From Flavobacteriales bacterium (GTDB lineage Bacteria; Bacteroidota; Bacteroidia; Flavobacteriales_D; Crocinitomicaceae): a stretch of DNA of 42,050 nt. The DNA lies in contig CANGHX010000004.1 of the NCBI GenBank assembly GCA_947453715.1, forward strand, positions 1 to 42,050, read 5' to 3'. The notes below the pieces were generated by a model. It made no database searches. It saw only the letters and a program-made list of their open reading frames with translations, and had not been told where the DNA came from. Position 1 is the first letter of the stretch; each line of letters starts with the position of its first letter. Of the stretch, positions 18,301-26,177 are shown in pieces. Made by a program: the position numbers and the translations under genes.

Positions 18301-19919
18301 CTGTAATCGAAGGTGAAGTTGAATTATTAAATGGAAATACGAAACTTGATATTTTAGGAGTTAATTTTGGATTAAATGGAAAAATTTCATCAGATAAATA
18401 CGGATTCTACATCAATAATATGCCTGTCAATGATGAGGAAGGAAATACTGGATCTTTAAACGGTTCTATTTACCATACAAATTTTAAAGACTGGAACTTT
18501 GATCTTCTTTTCAATTTAGAAGATGATTATATCCACAAAGATCCACTTTTAGGTTGGAAACCAGCACCACTTGATAAATTCTTAGTATTAAATACAACTT
18601 TCAAGGAAGGTGATATTTATTACGGAAAAGGATATGGTACAGGAACAGCAAATATTTTTGGGTATGCTGATAATATTGAAATTACGGTAAATCTACAAAC
18701 TGAAAAAGATACTAAAATCATTTTCCCGATGTATGAAGCAGCTCAAGTTGAAGAAGAGGAAAGTTTCATCAAATACACTGCAAAAAATGACACAATAAAA
18801 TCCCTCGTTCCTGAAATTGATTTCACAGGTGTAGATTTAGATTTAAATTTTGAAATTACTCCTGATGCAAATCTAAAAGTCATTTTCAACGACAAAACTG
18901 GTGACCAAATTACCGCTAAAGGAGCAGGTAACATCGCTGTAAAATTGGATAATTTAGGCGACGTTGAAATGGAAGGTACGTTTAATGTGAAAAATGGTAT
19001 GTACAATTTTGTTATGGGTTCTGTCCGTCAACCTCTTTTCATTCAACAAGGCTCAATCACTTGGACTGGTGACCCTTACAATGCCTATATTGATCTGAAA
19101 ACATATTTTGATGTTAAAGCGAGTATTAGCGAAATCTCTCCTGATAATATTACAGGTACAGCCAATTCAACTCCACAAGATATTCAATGCTTTATTAATT
19201 TATCAGAATCACTGTTTAAACCAGCAATTGCTTTTGATATTAAAGCACCTAAAGCTACCGATGAAGGACAAAGCTTAATTAATCGAATTGTAAGTGATCC
19301 CGACGAAAAAAATCGACAATTCTTCTCCTTATTATTATGGAAGCATTTCCAACCTTTACAAGGATCCGCTGGTGCTGGAGGAGGAAGTGCTGCATTGGAT
19401 TTAGTTGCAAACCAAATAAATTCGATGTTATCTCAAGTTTCTAAGGATTACAAATTAAAATTAGATTTAGGGGCAGATGCCAATGGAGGCAATACTGTTG
19501 CTTTAGATGTATCCAAGCAATTTTTAGATAATCGACTAATATTAACCGGTAGTTTTGGCGTAGATAACTCTGGAAGTGCTACCAATTCCAGTTCTTCAAG
19601 CTCAACATCAACAAAAACAAGTTCTACTGCACAAAGTTCATTAATTGGTGATGTAAACTTAGAATATTTATTAAATGAATCAGGTACCTTTAGAGTAAAT
19701 GTATTTAATGAATCGAATGATAATACCATTATTCAACAAAAATCATTAGGTCTTTTCACACAAGGTGCTGGTCTTCATTACCAAGAAGATTTTAACAATA
19801 TTGAAAACTTTAAGATGATTCAATATGCTTTAGATGTATTTAGACCAAAGACAAAGAAAAAATTCATTAATAAAAAGAAACGAAAATTAACCGCCGTTCC
19901 GGTTGATCAAAAGAAATAA
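15300..19919 (+). CDS. tamB: Translocation and assembly module protein TamB (AsmA-like, inner membrane anchored)
   Basis: 1539 residues. A single N-terminal membrane helix (about 15-32, FEWILIFILLFAFVI) is followed by TSPVQTYLAGFATNFLS and a very long beta-rich periplasmic body of the AsmA/TamB type. The C-terminal DUF490/TamB domain covers roughly 1000-1500, with VTGNIDEPVIEGEVEL, IPFEL-like strands and QQGSITWTGDPYNAYIDL. In the family this protein bridges inner and outer membrane and helps insert barrels or move phospholipids. Two low-complexity patches stand out: a lysine-rich one near 655-665 and a Ser/Thr run near 1423-1445. The C-terminus ends in a basic KKKFINKKKRK tail. The ATG is 7 bases after a perfect -7 element. 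No partner tamA is adjacent. Confidence 0.93.
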   Translation: MTKIIKIIGRIVGISFEWILIFILLFAFVIRTSPVQTYLAGFATNFLSNELKTEFRIGKVSIVSLDRLALEEVLVRDQKQDTLAYIPRVYVTLQSLNLKSNKVVLNELELDKGVIKLNRDKKTGDYNYWFITDYFASGGSSGGKAIDLYLNEIRLNDVKFNYDDNRKYYSTFGVDYDHIHLKHVNIIATDISVIGETIKASIKEISAKDKSGFELTKFKTNCEVSPKGVLMKNLSIKTPFSNLYAKKLDLLMNRYECFYSFEDSVSFDSHINPSSISMKDIAYFATALEGMDQQVFLSADVTRKVKDLKIANLNLKTGDNIQLLGTLNLPDFRNFEHAFFQEKIDYLNLPLVDLKKIKMPKDNGGGYLSFDKYVERLGYFNAKNLKLDGFYSQFVIAANQLNTSLGSIKFDNGIMFTENKINNSYFFERSQSSEYDVKIEKFQLDKFLNDSNFGEVDGTVFLSGEAFSINNIKFNDIEGNINHFHYLDYTYENVFVEQGKFVDNIFDAKIEIKDDNLNLVYDGFIDFNGNQHMNFNIDLTKAILDNLNITHIDNTKLSSNFTIDLTGSTSNSLFGTIKMNGLVYTEGDKKINIPALTIKVDRSIEEDILTINSSILNTTIIGKVDFGTVVNDFKNQFSKIFPAIVKPQLAVNSKKGKKKKAIIKPKNHFQYSIEIKEAKDFLSIFVPDLMISSGTKISGNYVGQTEDFSMKITSPSINYQNIKMQNIAVDQKVTSNELTASYSIKKFHLNDSINVDNLNFKTTGTKDTLTSQLTWNPETKNDSKISWNTVVLDYDKYKILLDPSYFALREKRWDIKNQSFIGIDGLNIEVDNFLLARNDQYIAIDGKISTNDEEKLNFKVNDLLLDEFTYLIGSPINVSGLVNGWGYISNPYKNLNYIGDANIQNLFVDNREVGNVFVQSQWNKNSNSFGLTGDLIYKNVETFAFEGNYSVDKKDNNLDFNLLFDHTDIQFTNAFMDPDVMSNIKGLINGSLKVTGNIDEPVIEGEVELLNGNTKLDILGVNFGLNGKISSDKYGFYINNMPVNDEEGNTGSLNGSIYHTNFKDWNFDLLFNLEDDYIHKDPLLGWKPAPLDKFLVLNTTFKEGDIYYGKGYGTGTANIFGYADNIEITVNLQTEKDTKIIFPMYEAAQVEEEESFIKYTAKNDTIKSLVPEIDFTGVDLDLNFEITPDANLKVIFNDKTGDQITAKGAGNIAVKLDNLGDVEMEGTFNVKNGMYNFVMGSVRQPLFIQQGSITWTGDPYNAYIDLKTYFDVKASISEISPDNITGTANSTPQDIQCFINLSESLFKPAIAFDIKAPKATDEGQSLINRIVSDPDEKNRQFFSLLLWKHFQPLQGSAGAGGGSAALDLVANQINSMLSQVSKDYKLKLDLGADANGGNTVALDVSKQFLDNRLILTGSFGVDNSGSATNSSSSSSTSTKTSSTAQSSLIGDVNLEYLLNESGTFRVNVFNESNDNTIIQQKSLGLFTQGAGLHYQEDFNNIENFKMIQYALDVFRPKTKKKFINKKKRKLTAVPVDQKK

Positions 19920-19992
19920 GACAATTTGATTAAAAAATGTCTTTCTGTTTGAAGTTTCAAGTTAAATAAATTCAATCAAAGCGAACTTTTAT

Positions 19993-20000
19993 TATTTTTG
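19993..20000 (+). promoter_or_regulatory. -7 element of the biotin carboxylase gene
   Basis: TATTTTTG is a perfect TAnnTTTG match. Transcription from about 20006 gives an 88-base leader, the longest predicted in the window. In it I see only a small TCCT-tag-AGGA stem near 20032-20042. No -33 TTG at normal spacing. Confidence 0.45.
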
Positions 20001-20093
20001 CACAACTGTGAAATAAGCTAAAACAATATACTCCTTAGAGGAAGATTTTTAATTAGCAATTCACTTTTTGACTTTCAAACATATCAAATACAT

Positions 20094-21578
20094 ATGAAAA
20101 AAGTATTAATTGCAAATAGAGGTGAAATTGCTAGAAGAGTAATTCGCACATTAAAAAAAATGAATATTGCCAGTGTTGCAATATATTCAGATGCAGATAG
20201 AAACGCACCACATGTATTAGAAGCTGACGAAGCAGTATATGTAGGAGAAAGTCCATCTTCTGAAAGTTACCTTAAACAAGATGTCATTTTAGATTGTTGT
20301 AAAAAACTAGGAGTTGATGGTATTCATCCAGGATATGGCTTTTTGTCAGAGAATGCTGTATTTGCTCGTAAGGTAAAAGAGGCTGGAATTACTTTCATTG
20401 GTCCTTCTCCAGAAGCAATGGAAATAATGGGAGATAAATTAAGTGCGAAACAAGCCGTAAAGAGTTACAATGTCCCTTTAGTTCCAGGAGTTGATAGCGC
20501 CATTTCAGATGTAAATGAAGCTATAAAAATTGCAGAAGAAGTTGGATACCCCATTTTAATAAAAGCATCTGCTGGTGGAGGTGGAAAAGGGATGCGACTT
20601 GTTGAAAATTCCGCAGAATTTGCTGAACAAATGAAATTAGCTCAAAACGAAGCAAGATCATCATTTGGAGACGATGCCGTTTTCATTGAAAAATTTGTAA
20701 CAAAACCAAGACATATTGAGATTCAAGTTTTCGCTGATAGAGCTGGAAATACAGTTTATCTATTTGAAAGAGAATGTAGTATTCAACGAAGACATCAAAA
20801 AGTAATTGAAGAAGCTCCAAGCGCTGTGTTAACACCCGAATTAAGAAAACAAATGGGTGAAGCTGCAGTTGCCGTTTGTAAAGCTTGTAACTATGAAGGC
20901 GCTGGAACAGTAGAATTTCTATTAGATGCTGATTTAAAGTTTTATTTCCTAGAAATGAATACACGTCTTCAAGTTGAACATCCAGTTACTGAAGAAATAA
21001 CAGGTTTAGATCTAGTGGAATGGCAAATTCTTGTTGCAAGAGGTGAAAACTTACCTAAAACCCAAGAAGAATTACACATAAAAGGACATGCAATCGAAGT
21101 CCGTGTATACGCTGAAGACACATTAAATGGATTTGTTCCAGATATCGGTAATTTAAAACGTTATAGAATTCCTTCAGGAAGAAGCGTGAGAGTTGATGAT
21201 GGATTTGTAGAAGGAATGGATATTCCTATATATTATGATCCTATGATTGCTAAATTAGTTGTTTGGGGGAAAACGAGAGAAGATGCTATCAGAAGAACAA
21301 TTCAAGCAATAGATCATTATCAAATTTCAGGCATCAAAACAACTTTAGATTTTGGTAAATATGTTTTAAAACATGAAGCATTCGTAAGTGGAAACTTTGA
21401 TACCAACTTTGTAAAACATTATTTTCAAGATCCAAAAATCATGTACACAGCCATGGAAGAAGAAAAAGAAGCTTTAGAACATGGAATTGATGAGATTTGG
21501 GAATCAATAAAAAAACACAAATCCAAAGAATATGCATCTAGAGAAATTAGCAGTTCTTGGATAAACACTAGAATTTAA
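20094..21578 (+). CDS. accC: Biotin carboxylase subunit of acetyl-/acyl-CoA carboxylase
   Basis: 494 residues. The N-terminal domain starts KKVLIANRGEIARRVIRTL. ATP-grasp follows with the glycine loop ASAGGGGKGMR (159-168), and the metal-binding/catalytic stretch EMNTRLQVEHPVTE (287-300) and the biotin carboxylase C-domain (HAIEVRVYAED) are intact. It carboxylates biotin on a carrier protein using ATP and bicarbonate. It is about 45 residues longer than E. coli AccC (449). The tail is helical and charged, as in biotin carboxylases of propionyl-/acyl-CoA carboxylases of Bacteroidota. Neither a biotin carrier nor a carboxyltransferase gene is adjacent, so AccC against PccA-like use cannot be decided here. 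A strong terminator follows. Confidence 0.93.
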   Translation: MKKVLIANRGEIARRVIRTLKKMNIASVAIYSDADRNAPHVLEADEAVYVGESPSSESYLKQDVILDCCKKLGVDGIHPGYGFLSENAVFARKVKEAGITFIGPSPEAMEIMGDKLSAKQAVKSYNVPLVPGVDSAISDVNEAIKIAEEVGYPILIKASAGGGGKGMRLVENSAEFAEQMKLAQNEARSSFGDDAVFIEKFVTKPRHIEIQVFADRAGNTVYLFERECSIQRRHQKVIEEAPSAVLTPELRKQMGEAAVAVCKACNYEGAGTVEFLLDADLKFYFLEMNTRLQVEHPVTEEITGLDLVEWQILVARGENLPKTQEELHIKGHAIEVRVYAEDTLNGFVPDIGNLKRYRIPSGRSVRVDDGFVEGMDIPIYYDPMIAKLVVWGKTREDAIRRTIQAIDHYQISGIKTTLDFGKYVLKHEAFVSGNFDTNFVKHYFQDPKIMYTAMEEEKEALEHGIDEIWESIKKHKSKEYASREISSSWINTRI

Positions 21579-21582
21579 TTTT

Positions 21583-21625
21583 AAAAATGGTGTCTTCTAT
21601 ACTGAGAAGACACCATTTTTTTTTT
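21583..21625. terminator. Strong bidirectional terminator between accC and murF
   Basis: Perfect 16-bp arms (21583-21598 and 21605-21620) with a 6-base loop and a GC-containing core TGGTGTCTTCT. A T run follows on the plus strand (to 21625), and an A run on the other side serves the minus strand. The murF stop overlaps the distal T run. Confidence 0.92.
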
Positions 21626-22907
21626 AAAATAAACTTTCAAGTTTTTCTAAACCAATCCCTCTCGATCCTTTAAGTAATATAAGTTGATCTTTAATTTGAT
21701 TTACATTGAAAAATACTTCTGCATTTTCTCGTGAGTCGAAAGCATTACTATTTTCACTTAAGATTGTCTTAAAAATTGAACCTACAAAAAATCCTTTTAA
21801 ATTCAGTTTATCTATCAAATTAATGATATTCTCGTGCTCTTTTATTGATTCCTCTCCTAACTCCAGCATATCTCCAATTATAAAAGTTTTCTCATTTGTT
21901 GGAATTTGAGCAAAACTTTCAAGTGCTGATTTCATACTTGTTGGATTAGCGTTGTAGCAATCTAAAATTAACTTGTTTTTAGCTGTTTCTTTTACTTGAG
22001 AACGATTATTTGTTGGATTATATGATTCTAATGCTTCGTTAATTAATTGCGGATCTATTTCAAATTGAATACCAAAAGCAATGGCCGCTAAAAAATTATA
22101 AAAATTATATTTTCCGATCAAATTTGTTGAAATAATAGGCGAAGTATAATTATTCGATTTCCATTTAAATTCAACAAATGGTGTCATATTAACTAATTCA
22201 CCTTGTATTTCAGAATTACTTGCTTCACCATATGATAAAACGTTTATCCCAGAAGGTAAAATGTTTTTTAAAATCGAATCATCATTGTTTATAATAATTT
22301 TTCCTTTAGAAATTTCAATTGAATCATACAATTCTTTTTTTGTTTTTAATACACCTTCAAAATTTTTAAAACCTTCTAAATGTGCTTTACCAATATTGGT
22401 GATTATTCCTAATGTAGGTTCTGCAATTTCAGTTAATTCTTGGATATCAAAGAATTTATTTGCACCCATTTCAATCACTGCTATCTCATGTTCGGCGTTC
22501 AATCGTAGCAAAGTTAATGGCACACCTATATGATTATTTAAATTACCTTCTGTAAAAAGCACATTGTATTTTGTGGCTAAAACACAACTTATTAATTCTT
22601 TTGAAGTTGTTTTACCATTACTCCCCGTGATTCCTATAACTGGAATTGAAAATTGATTCCTGTGGTAATTAGCTAATTTTTGAAGAAAAATTAATGCGTT
22701 ATCAACGTAAAAAATAGATGTCTCATTACAATAATTTCGTTCATCACTTATTACATATTTAGCACCATTTTCAATTGCTGATTCGGCAAAAACATTTCCA
22801 TTAAAATTGTCTCCTTTCAAACAAATAAATAAGCAATCATTAGTGATTTTTCTTGAATCTGTACAAATACCAGATGTTTCGTAAAACAATTTATATAATT
22901 TCTCCAT
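21624..22907 (-). CDS. murF: UDP-N-acetylmuramoyl-tripeptide--D-alanyl-D-alanine ligase MurF
   Basis: 427 residues from the ATG at 22907. A longer frame reaches an ATG at 22937, but its first ten codons (MKDGFFLCLK) are encoded by the gldJ terminator stem, so the internal start is chosen. The Mur ligase N-domain has the substrate loop CTDSRK (15-20) and FICLKGDNFNGN. The central ATPase domain has P-loop GITGSNGKTTSKE (92-104) and IEMGANKFFDI. The C-domain has DCYNANPTSMKSAL and IGDMLELGEES. It adds D-Ala-D-Ala to the UDP-MurNAc-tripeptide, the last cytoplasmic step of the peptidoglycan precursor. It lies directly downstream of gldJ in the same direction but after a terminator. Confidence 0.96.
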   Translation of the reverse strand: MEKLYKLFYETSGICTDSRKITNDCLFICLKGDNFNGNVFAESAIENGAKYVISDERNYCNETSIFYVDNALIFLQKLANYHRNQFSIPVIGITGSNGKTTSKELISCVLATKYNVLFTEGNLNNHIGVPLTLLRLNAEHEIAVIEMGANKFFDIQELTEIAEPTLGIITNIGKAHLEGFKNFEGVLKTKKELYDSIEISKGKIIINNDDSILKNILPSGINVLSYGEASNSEIQGELVNMTPFVEFKWKSNNYTSPIISTNLIGKYNFYNFLAAIAFGIQFEIDPQLINEALESYNPTNNRSQVKETAKNKLILDCYNANPTSMKSALESFAQIPTNEKTFIIGDMLELGEESIKEHENIINLIDKLNLKGFFVGSIFKTILSENSNAFDSRENAEVFFNVNQIKDQLILLKGSRGIGLEKLESLF

Positions 22908-22917
22908 TTTTAAACAT

Positions 22918-22944
22918 AAAAAAAACCCGTCTTTCAACGGGTTT
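22918..22944 (-). terminator. Rho-independent terminator of gldJ
   Basis: A perfect 8-bp stem AAACCCGT (22923-22930) with ACGGGTTT (22937-22944) and a 6-base loop. On the minus strand it is followed by an eight-T run (complement of 22918-22925). It sits 17 bp after the gldJ stop and explains why the longer murF start is wrong. Confidence 0.85.
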
Positions 22945-22961
22945 AATTAAAAAAATATTTT

Positions 22962-24989
22962 TTATTTCTTTTTTCTGTCATTAGCAACTCCCATTCCGAT
23001 AGGACTTCCTAAACGATCCATACAACATCTGAAACCAATAGTTGAAAGTGATTTATCTTCATCTAAGAATCTTCTAGAACCACCTACTAACCAATAAGCT
23101 CTGTCTTTCCATGAACCACCTTTGTAAACTCTTGATTTATCAGAAACCAATGTTGTTGGCCATGAAGTTCTATCACCTGGTTTAACTTGTTGACCATCTA
23201 AACCAAACTCTTCGTGTTGGCTTTGGTACATAATTAAATTAGGGTCACGACTTGCTTGATTAATTTTGTTTTTAATGTCATCATTTTGGTAATAAATTGA
23301 ACTTTCAATATCACCATCTAAGTAATCAATATAATCGTCTTTTCTATAATTCAAACGACCGATGTTTTCCTCTTCAGTTACATTTCTGTATTTCAATTTT
23401 CCTGGAGTATCAGTAATGAAAGCTGTAAAACCTTCTCTCAACATAGAGATGATTTCGAAAGCATACTCTTCTCCACTAGGCCCTACTCTTAATTCTTCAG
23501 CAAAAATACCATCAAATAACTCATCTTGAATTCTAGCTGCAGCCTCATTATCGTGTTTGTTATTTTTATCAATAATTGATAAATCGATGATGTGATTGAT
23601 TTTAGCTAATAATTTCAACTCAACTGAATCTTTTACATTTCCATGAGAAACGTAGAAAGGATCTGGAGCATGTCCTTTAACATCTGGATTTCTAGATTGA
23701 ACATTTTTAGAAATTCCTACAGGTATAACAGTATCATTTGGATCATGTTTTTGAGCAGAAACTCTTTGGTAACGAACTCTTTCAAATTCATTCAAATATT
23801 CTTTCATGCCATGAACATCAAATTGTACAGTTGCATTTTTGATCTCTGTAGAACCCGCATTGTTCAATAATTTTGTCCTAAATACATTTCCTCTAAAAGG
23901 TCTGAACTCATCAAAATCTTCTGAAGACAATGGTCTGTAAACATCTAATACCCATTCAGAAACGTTACCTGCCATATGGTATAAACCATAATCATTTGGC
24001 CAATAAGACTCCACTGGAGCTGTAACATCTGCCTGATCGTTCAAGTTTCCAGCAACCCCCATGTAATCCCCTGTTCCACGAACAAAGTTAGCACGAATAG
24101 AACCTTGAAATTGTTCTTCATCATTACGAACCCAGTGACCATCCCAAGGATATAATCTTCTGTCAGTAATTAATTCTGTTCCTTCTTGTAAGTTACCTAC
24201 TAAACCATAGTAAGCAAATTCCCATTCAGCCTCAGTTGGTAGCCTGTAACGTGGTAATAAGATACCATCTTCCATTCTCACAATACGTGTTCCTAATTTT
24301 TTACCATTCGCTTTAGATGGATTCAAATCTTGTAAATTATTCAATACTTTTTCTTCGTATTGACCAGCTAAATAAGATTCTGTATTAAATGTAGCCTCGT
24401 CTTTTTGCTCAATATTAAAATCTAATACACCTTCACGAATTAAGATATACTCATTCACACGGTCAGTTCTCCATTTACAGTAATCAGATGCTTGCAACCA
24501 AGTTACACCAACGACAGGATAATCTCTGTAGGCAGGATGTCTTAAGTAGTATTCAACAAATTTCTCTTGAAATCCTAAAGGAGACCTCCAAGCATTTGTA
24601 TCAGGTAATGCATTTTTGTAAACGATTGGATACGTTTCGTATGCTCTAGAGATCCAATACAAATATTCACACCAGTGAAAGTTAGTTACCTCTGTTTGAT
24701 CCATGTAGAATGAAGAAACAGATACTCTAGCAGGACGATTGTTCCAATCATACATAACATCTTGTTCTGCACGCCCCATTGTAAATGTACCACCTTCAAT
24801 CATTACTAAACCTGGTCCAGTTTCTTGATCTACAAATGGCATTTTTTGGAAACCTCCAGTTCTTGGATCATTATACTCCCAACCTGTAGAAGATGATCGT
24901 TCACGTGTACAAGAACTCAAAATCATTGTACCGATGAATACTGCCGCAAAATAGTGAAGTAATTTCATATGTTTATTTTGTTTATTCAT
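22962..24989 (-). CDS. gldJ: Gliding motility / type IX secretion lipoprotein GldJ (SUMF1-like)
   Basis: 675 residues. The lipoprotein signal ends in the lipobox ILSSC (C27). The first part of a formylglycine-generating-enzyme-like (SUMF1) fold is clear: MIEGGTFTMGRAEQD, MDQTEVTNFHWCEYLYWI, VVGVTWLQASDYCKWRTD, RLPTEAEWEFAYYG and HMAGNVSEWVLDVYRP. A segment of about 220 residues then interrupts the fold before its last part (RVYKGGSWKDRAYW, STIGFRCCMD). GldJ is required for gliding and stabilises the GldK/GldN ring components. GldK is a paralogue, but proximity to porU/porV supports GldJ. The start may be M8 (24968), which leaves a 28-base leader from the predicted promoter; M1 leaves about 7 bases. 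Confidence 0.88.
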   Translation of the reverse strand: MNKQNKHMKLLHYFAAVFIGTMILSSCTRERSSSTGWEYNDPRTGGFQKMPFVDQETGPGLVMIEGGTFTMGRAEQDVMYDWNNRPARVSVSSFYMDQTEVTNFHWCEYLYWISRAYETYPIVYKNALPDTNAWRSPLGFQEKFVEYYLRHPAYRDYPVVGVTWLQASDYCKWRTDRVNEYILIREGVLDFNIEQKDEATFNTESYLAGQYEEKVLNNLQDLNPSKANGKKLGTRIVRMEDGILLPRYRLPTEAEWEFAYYGLVGNLQEGTELITDRRLYPWDGHWVRNDEEQFQGSIRANFVRGTGDYMGVAGNLNDQADVTAPVESYWPNDYGLYHMAGNVSEWVLDVYRPLSSEDFDEFRPFRGNVFRTKLLNNAGSTEIKNATVQFDVHGMKEYLNEFERVRYQRVSAQKHDPNDTVIPVGISKNVQSRNPDVKGHAPDPFYVSHGNVKDSVELKLLAKINHIIDLSIIDKNNKHDNEAAARIQDELFDGIFAEELRVGPSGEEYAFEIISMLREGFTAFITDTPGKLKYRNVTEEENIGRLNYRKDDYIDYLDGDIESSIYYQNDDIKNKINQASRDPNLIMYQSQHEEFGLDGQQVKPGDRTSWPTTLVSDKSRVYKGGSWKDRAYWLVGGSRRFLDEDKSLSTIGFRCCMDRLGSPIGMGVANDRKKK

Positions 24990-25002
24990 TATTTCAGAAA
25001 TG

Positions 25003-25031
25003 CAAATTTACTATATAAACGTTAACTACAA
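25003..25031 (-). promoter_or_regulatory. gldJ promoter with -33 TTG and -7 TAAATTTG
   Basis: On the minus strand, TTG (25031-25029), 18 bases of spacer, then TAAATTTG (25010-25003). This is the only place in the window where I found both consensus elements at normal flavobacterial spacing. Transcription should start near 24996. Confidence 0.65.
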
Positions 25032-25058
25032 TAAAAGTTACACTTTTTTTTATTTTTT

Positions 25059-26030
25059 TTAAAAAGAAGGACAAGCAATTGTTCTAAATGTTGTTGGTTT
25101 TGCTTTACAATTTAAGTTTAAACCTAAGGAAATTTCATGCGAACCATGCGAAGTTCCATTATTTAACTTTGAAACTGTCACATCATAACTATAACCTATT
25201 TTAAAATTTTTAGAATTTATTCCTAAAGAAACAATAAATGCATCTTTATTTCTAAACCAAATACCTGTTGTAAAAACATTGTGCTTTATATAAGTACCAA
25301 TACACAACTCTTGAAAGCCTTGCTGGTATTGATAAATAATATTAGGCATTATAGATGTACCATTATTATATCTTGATTTTTTACCTAATTTAATTTCAGC
25401 TCCCATATGACCTGTTAAACGCATTGGTAGTTTCGAATTTCCAATAATCATAGATTCATTCGGCTCATTCAAATGATGTGCAGCAAATCCAAAAAAGAAA
25501 TTTTTACTATATCCAACAACTCCAGCTGAAGCATCGAAAAAACCTCTCTTCCCACCTCTTGGAACATCGCCAGTTGAATAAATAAACCCTTTTCTAGGAT
25601 CAATCATGTCACCAAAAGTTAATTTATCCCAATCCAATGTTTTTTGATACCATGAAGCTCTTGCACCAAACATTAAAGAAAATTTACGTGTAACCTTAAC
25701 GTGATATGAATAAACTAAACCTAACATTGAAGTCTGAATAGTGCCTTTTCCTTGTTGATCATTTGTTACTAAAATACCAATTCCACCAGAAATATTTTTC
25801 ACATATTGATCATAAGAAGCACTTGTTGTAACGTAATTCCCTGATAAATTAGGCCATTCATTTCGGTAATTCATCGCAAATCTTGGGCAATTATTTGAAC
25901 CAGCAAAAGCAGGGTTTAAATATATTGGATTTGCATAAAACTGAGTAAACGTAGGGTCTTGAGCCAACAATCGTTGCCCAGCAAAAATCACCAAAACCAC
26001 TATTATAATTTGTCTTATATTCTTCATCAA
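25059..26030 (-). CDS. PorP/SprF-family type IX secretion outer-membrane protein
   Basis: 323 residues with a signal peptide ending LLAQ. The mature N-terminus DPTFTQFYANPIYLNPAFAG is the hallmark of the PorP/SprF family, a 14-stranded outer-membrane barrel that works with T9SS cargo, especially proteins with type B sorting domains. The remainder alternates short amphipathic strands and glycine turns (GGIGILVTNDQQGKG, FGFAAHHLNEPN). Bacteroidota encode many paralogues, each often beside its own cargo gene; this one sits between gldJ and divergent porU, so it may be the general copy. Its start is 114 bp from the porU start; no clean TAnnTTTG is visible on its own strand. Confidence 0.9.
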   Translation of the reverse strand: MMKNIRQIIIVVLVIFAGQRLLAQDPTFTQFYANPIYLNPAFAGSNNCPRFAMNYRNEWPNLSGNYVTTSASYDQYVKNISGGIGILVTNDQQGKGTIQTSMLGLVYSYHVKVTRKFSLMFGARASWYQKTLDWDKLTFGDMIDPRKGFIYSTGDVPRGGKRGFFDASAGVVGYSKNFFFGFAAHHLNEPNESMIIGNSKLPMRLTGHMGAEIKLGKKSRYNNGTSIMPNIIYQYQQGFQELCIGTYIKHNVFTTGIWFRNKDAFIVSLGINSKNFKIGYSYDVTVSKLNNGTSHGSHEISLGLNLNCKAKPTTFRTIACPSF

Positions 26031-26165
26031 CTTGACTTATAGAAATAAATGAAATTCAATAACCTATAACGTTTATCAACACTAAAAGGTTACAAATATT
26101 GTAAAACGTTTAAAATATTCAAAGATTAATTACGTTTTTATTTTATGTTTTTTAGAAATGATACC

Positions 26166-26173
26166 CATATTTG
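26166..26173 (+). promoter_or_regulatory. -7-like element of porU
   Basis: CATATTTG differs from TAnnTTTG at one base and ends four bases before the ATG at 26178. If used, transcription would start at or inside that ATG, giving a leaderless mRNA or making the ATG at 26202 the real start. In either case the upstream ATG at 26145 would not be in the mRNA. Confidence 0.35.
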
Positions 26174-26177
26174 CAGT

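Noticed and set aside
19448-19729. Long reverse-strand ORFs inside tamB, porU, accC and other genes
   Set aside because: They are shadows of well-supported genes: no start context, no recognisable protein features, and complete overlap.
22908-22937. Longer murF start at 22937
   Set aside because: Its codons come from the gldJ terminator stem and T run; the ATG at 22907 begins the conserved MurF N-terminus.
26145-26177. porU start at ATG 26145
   Set aside because: It precedes the predicted -7 element and puts MFFRNDTHICS before a complete signal peptide.
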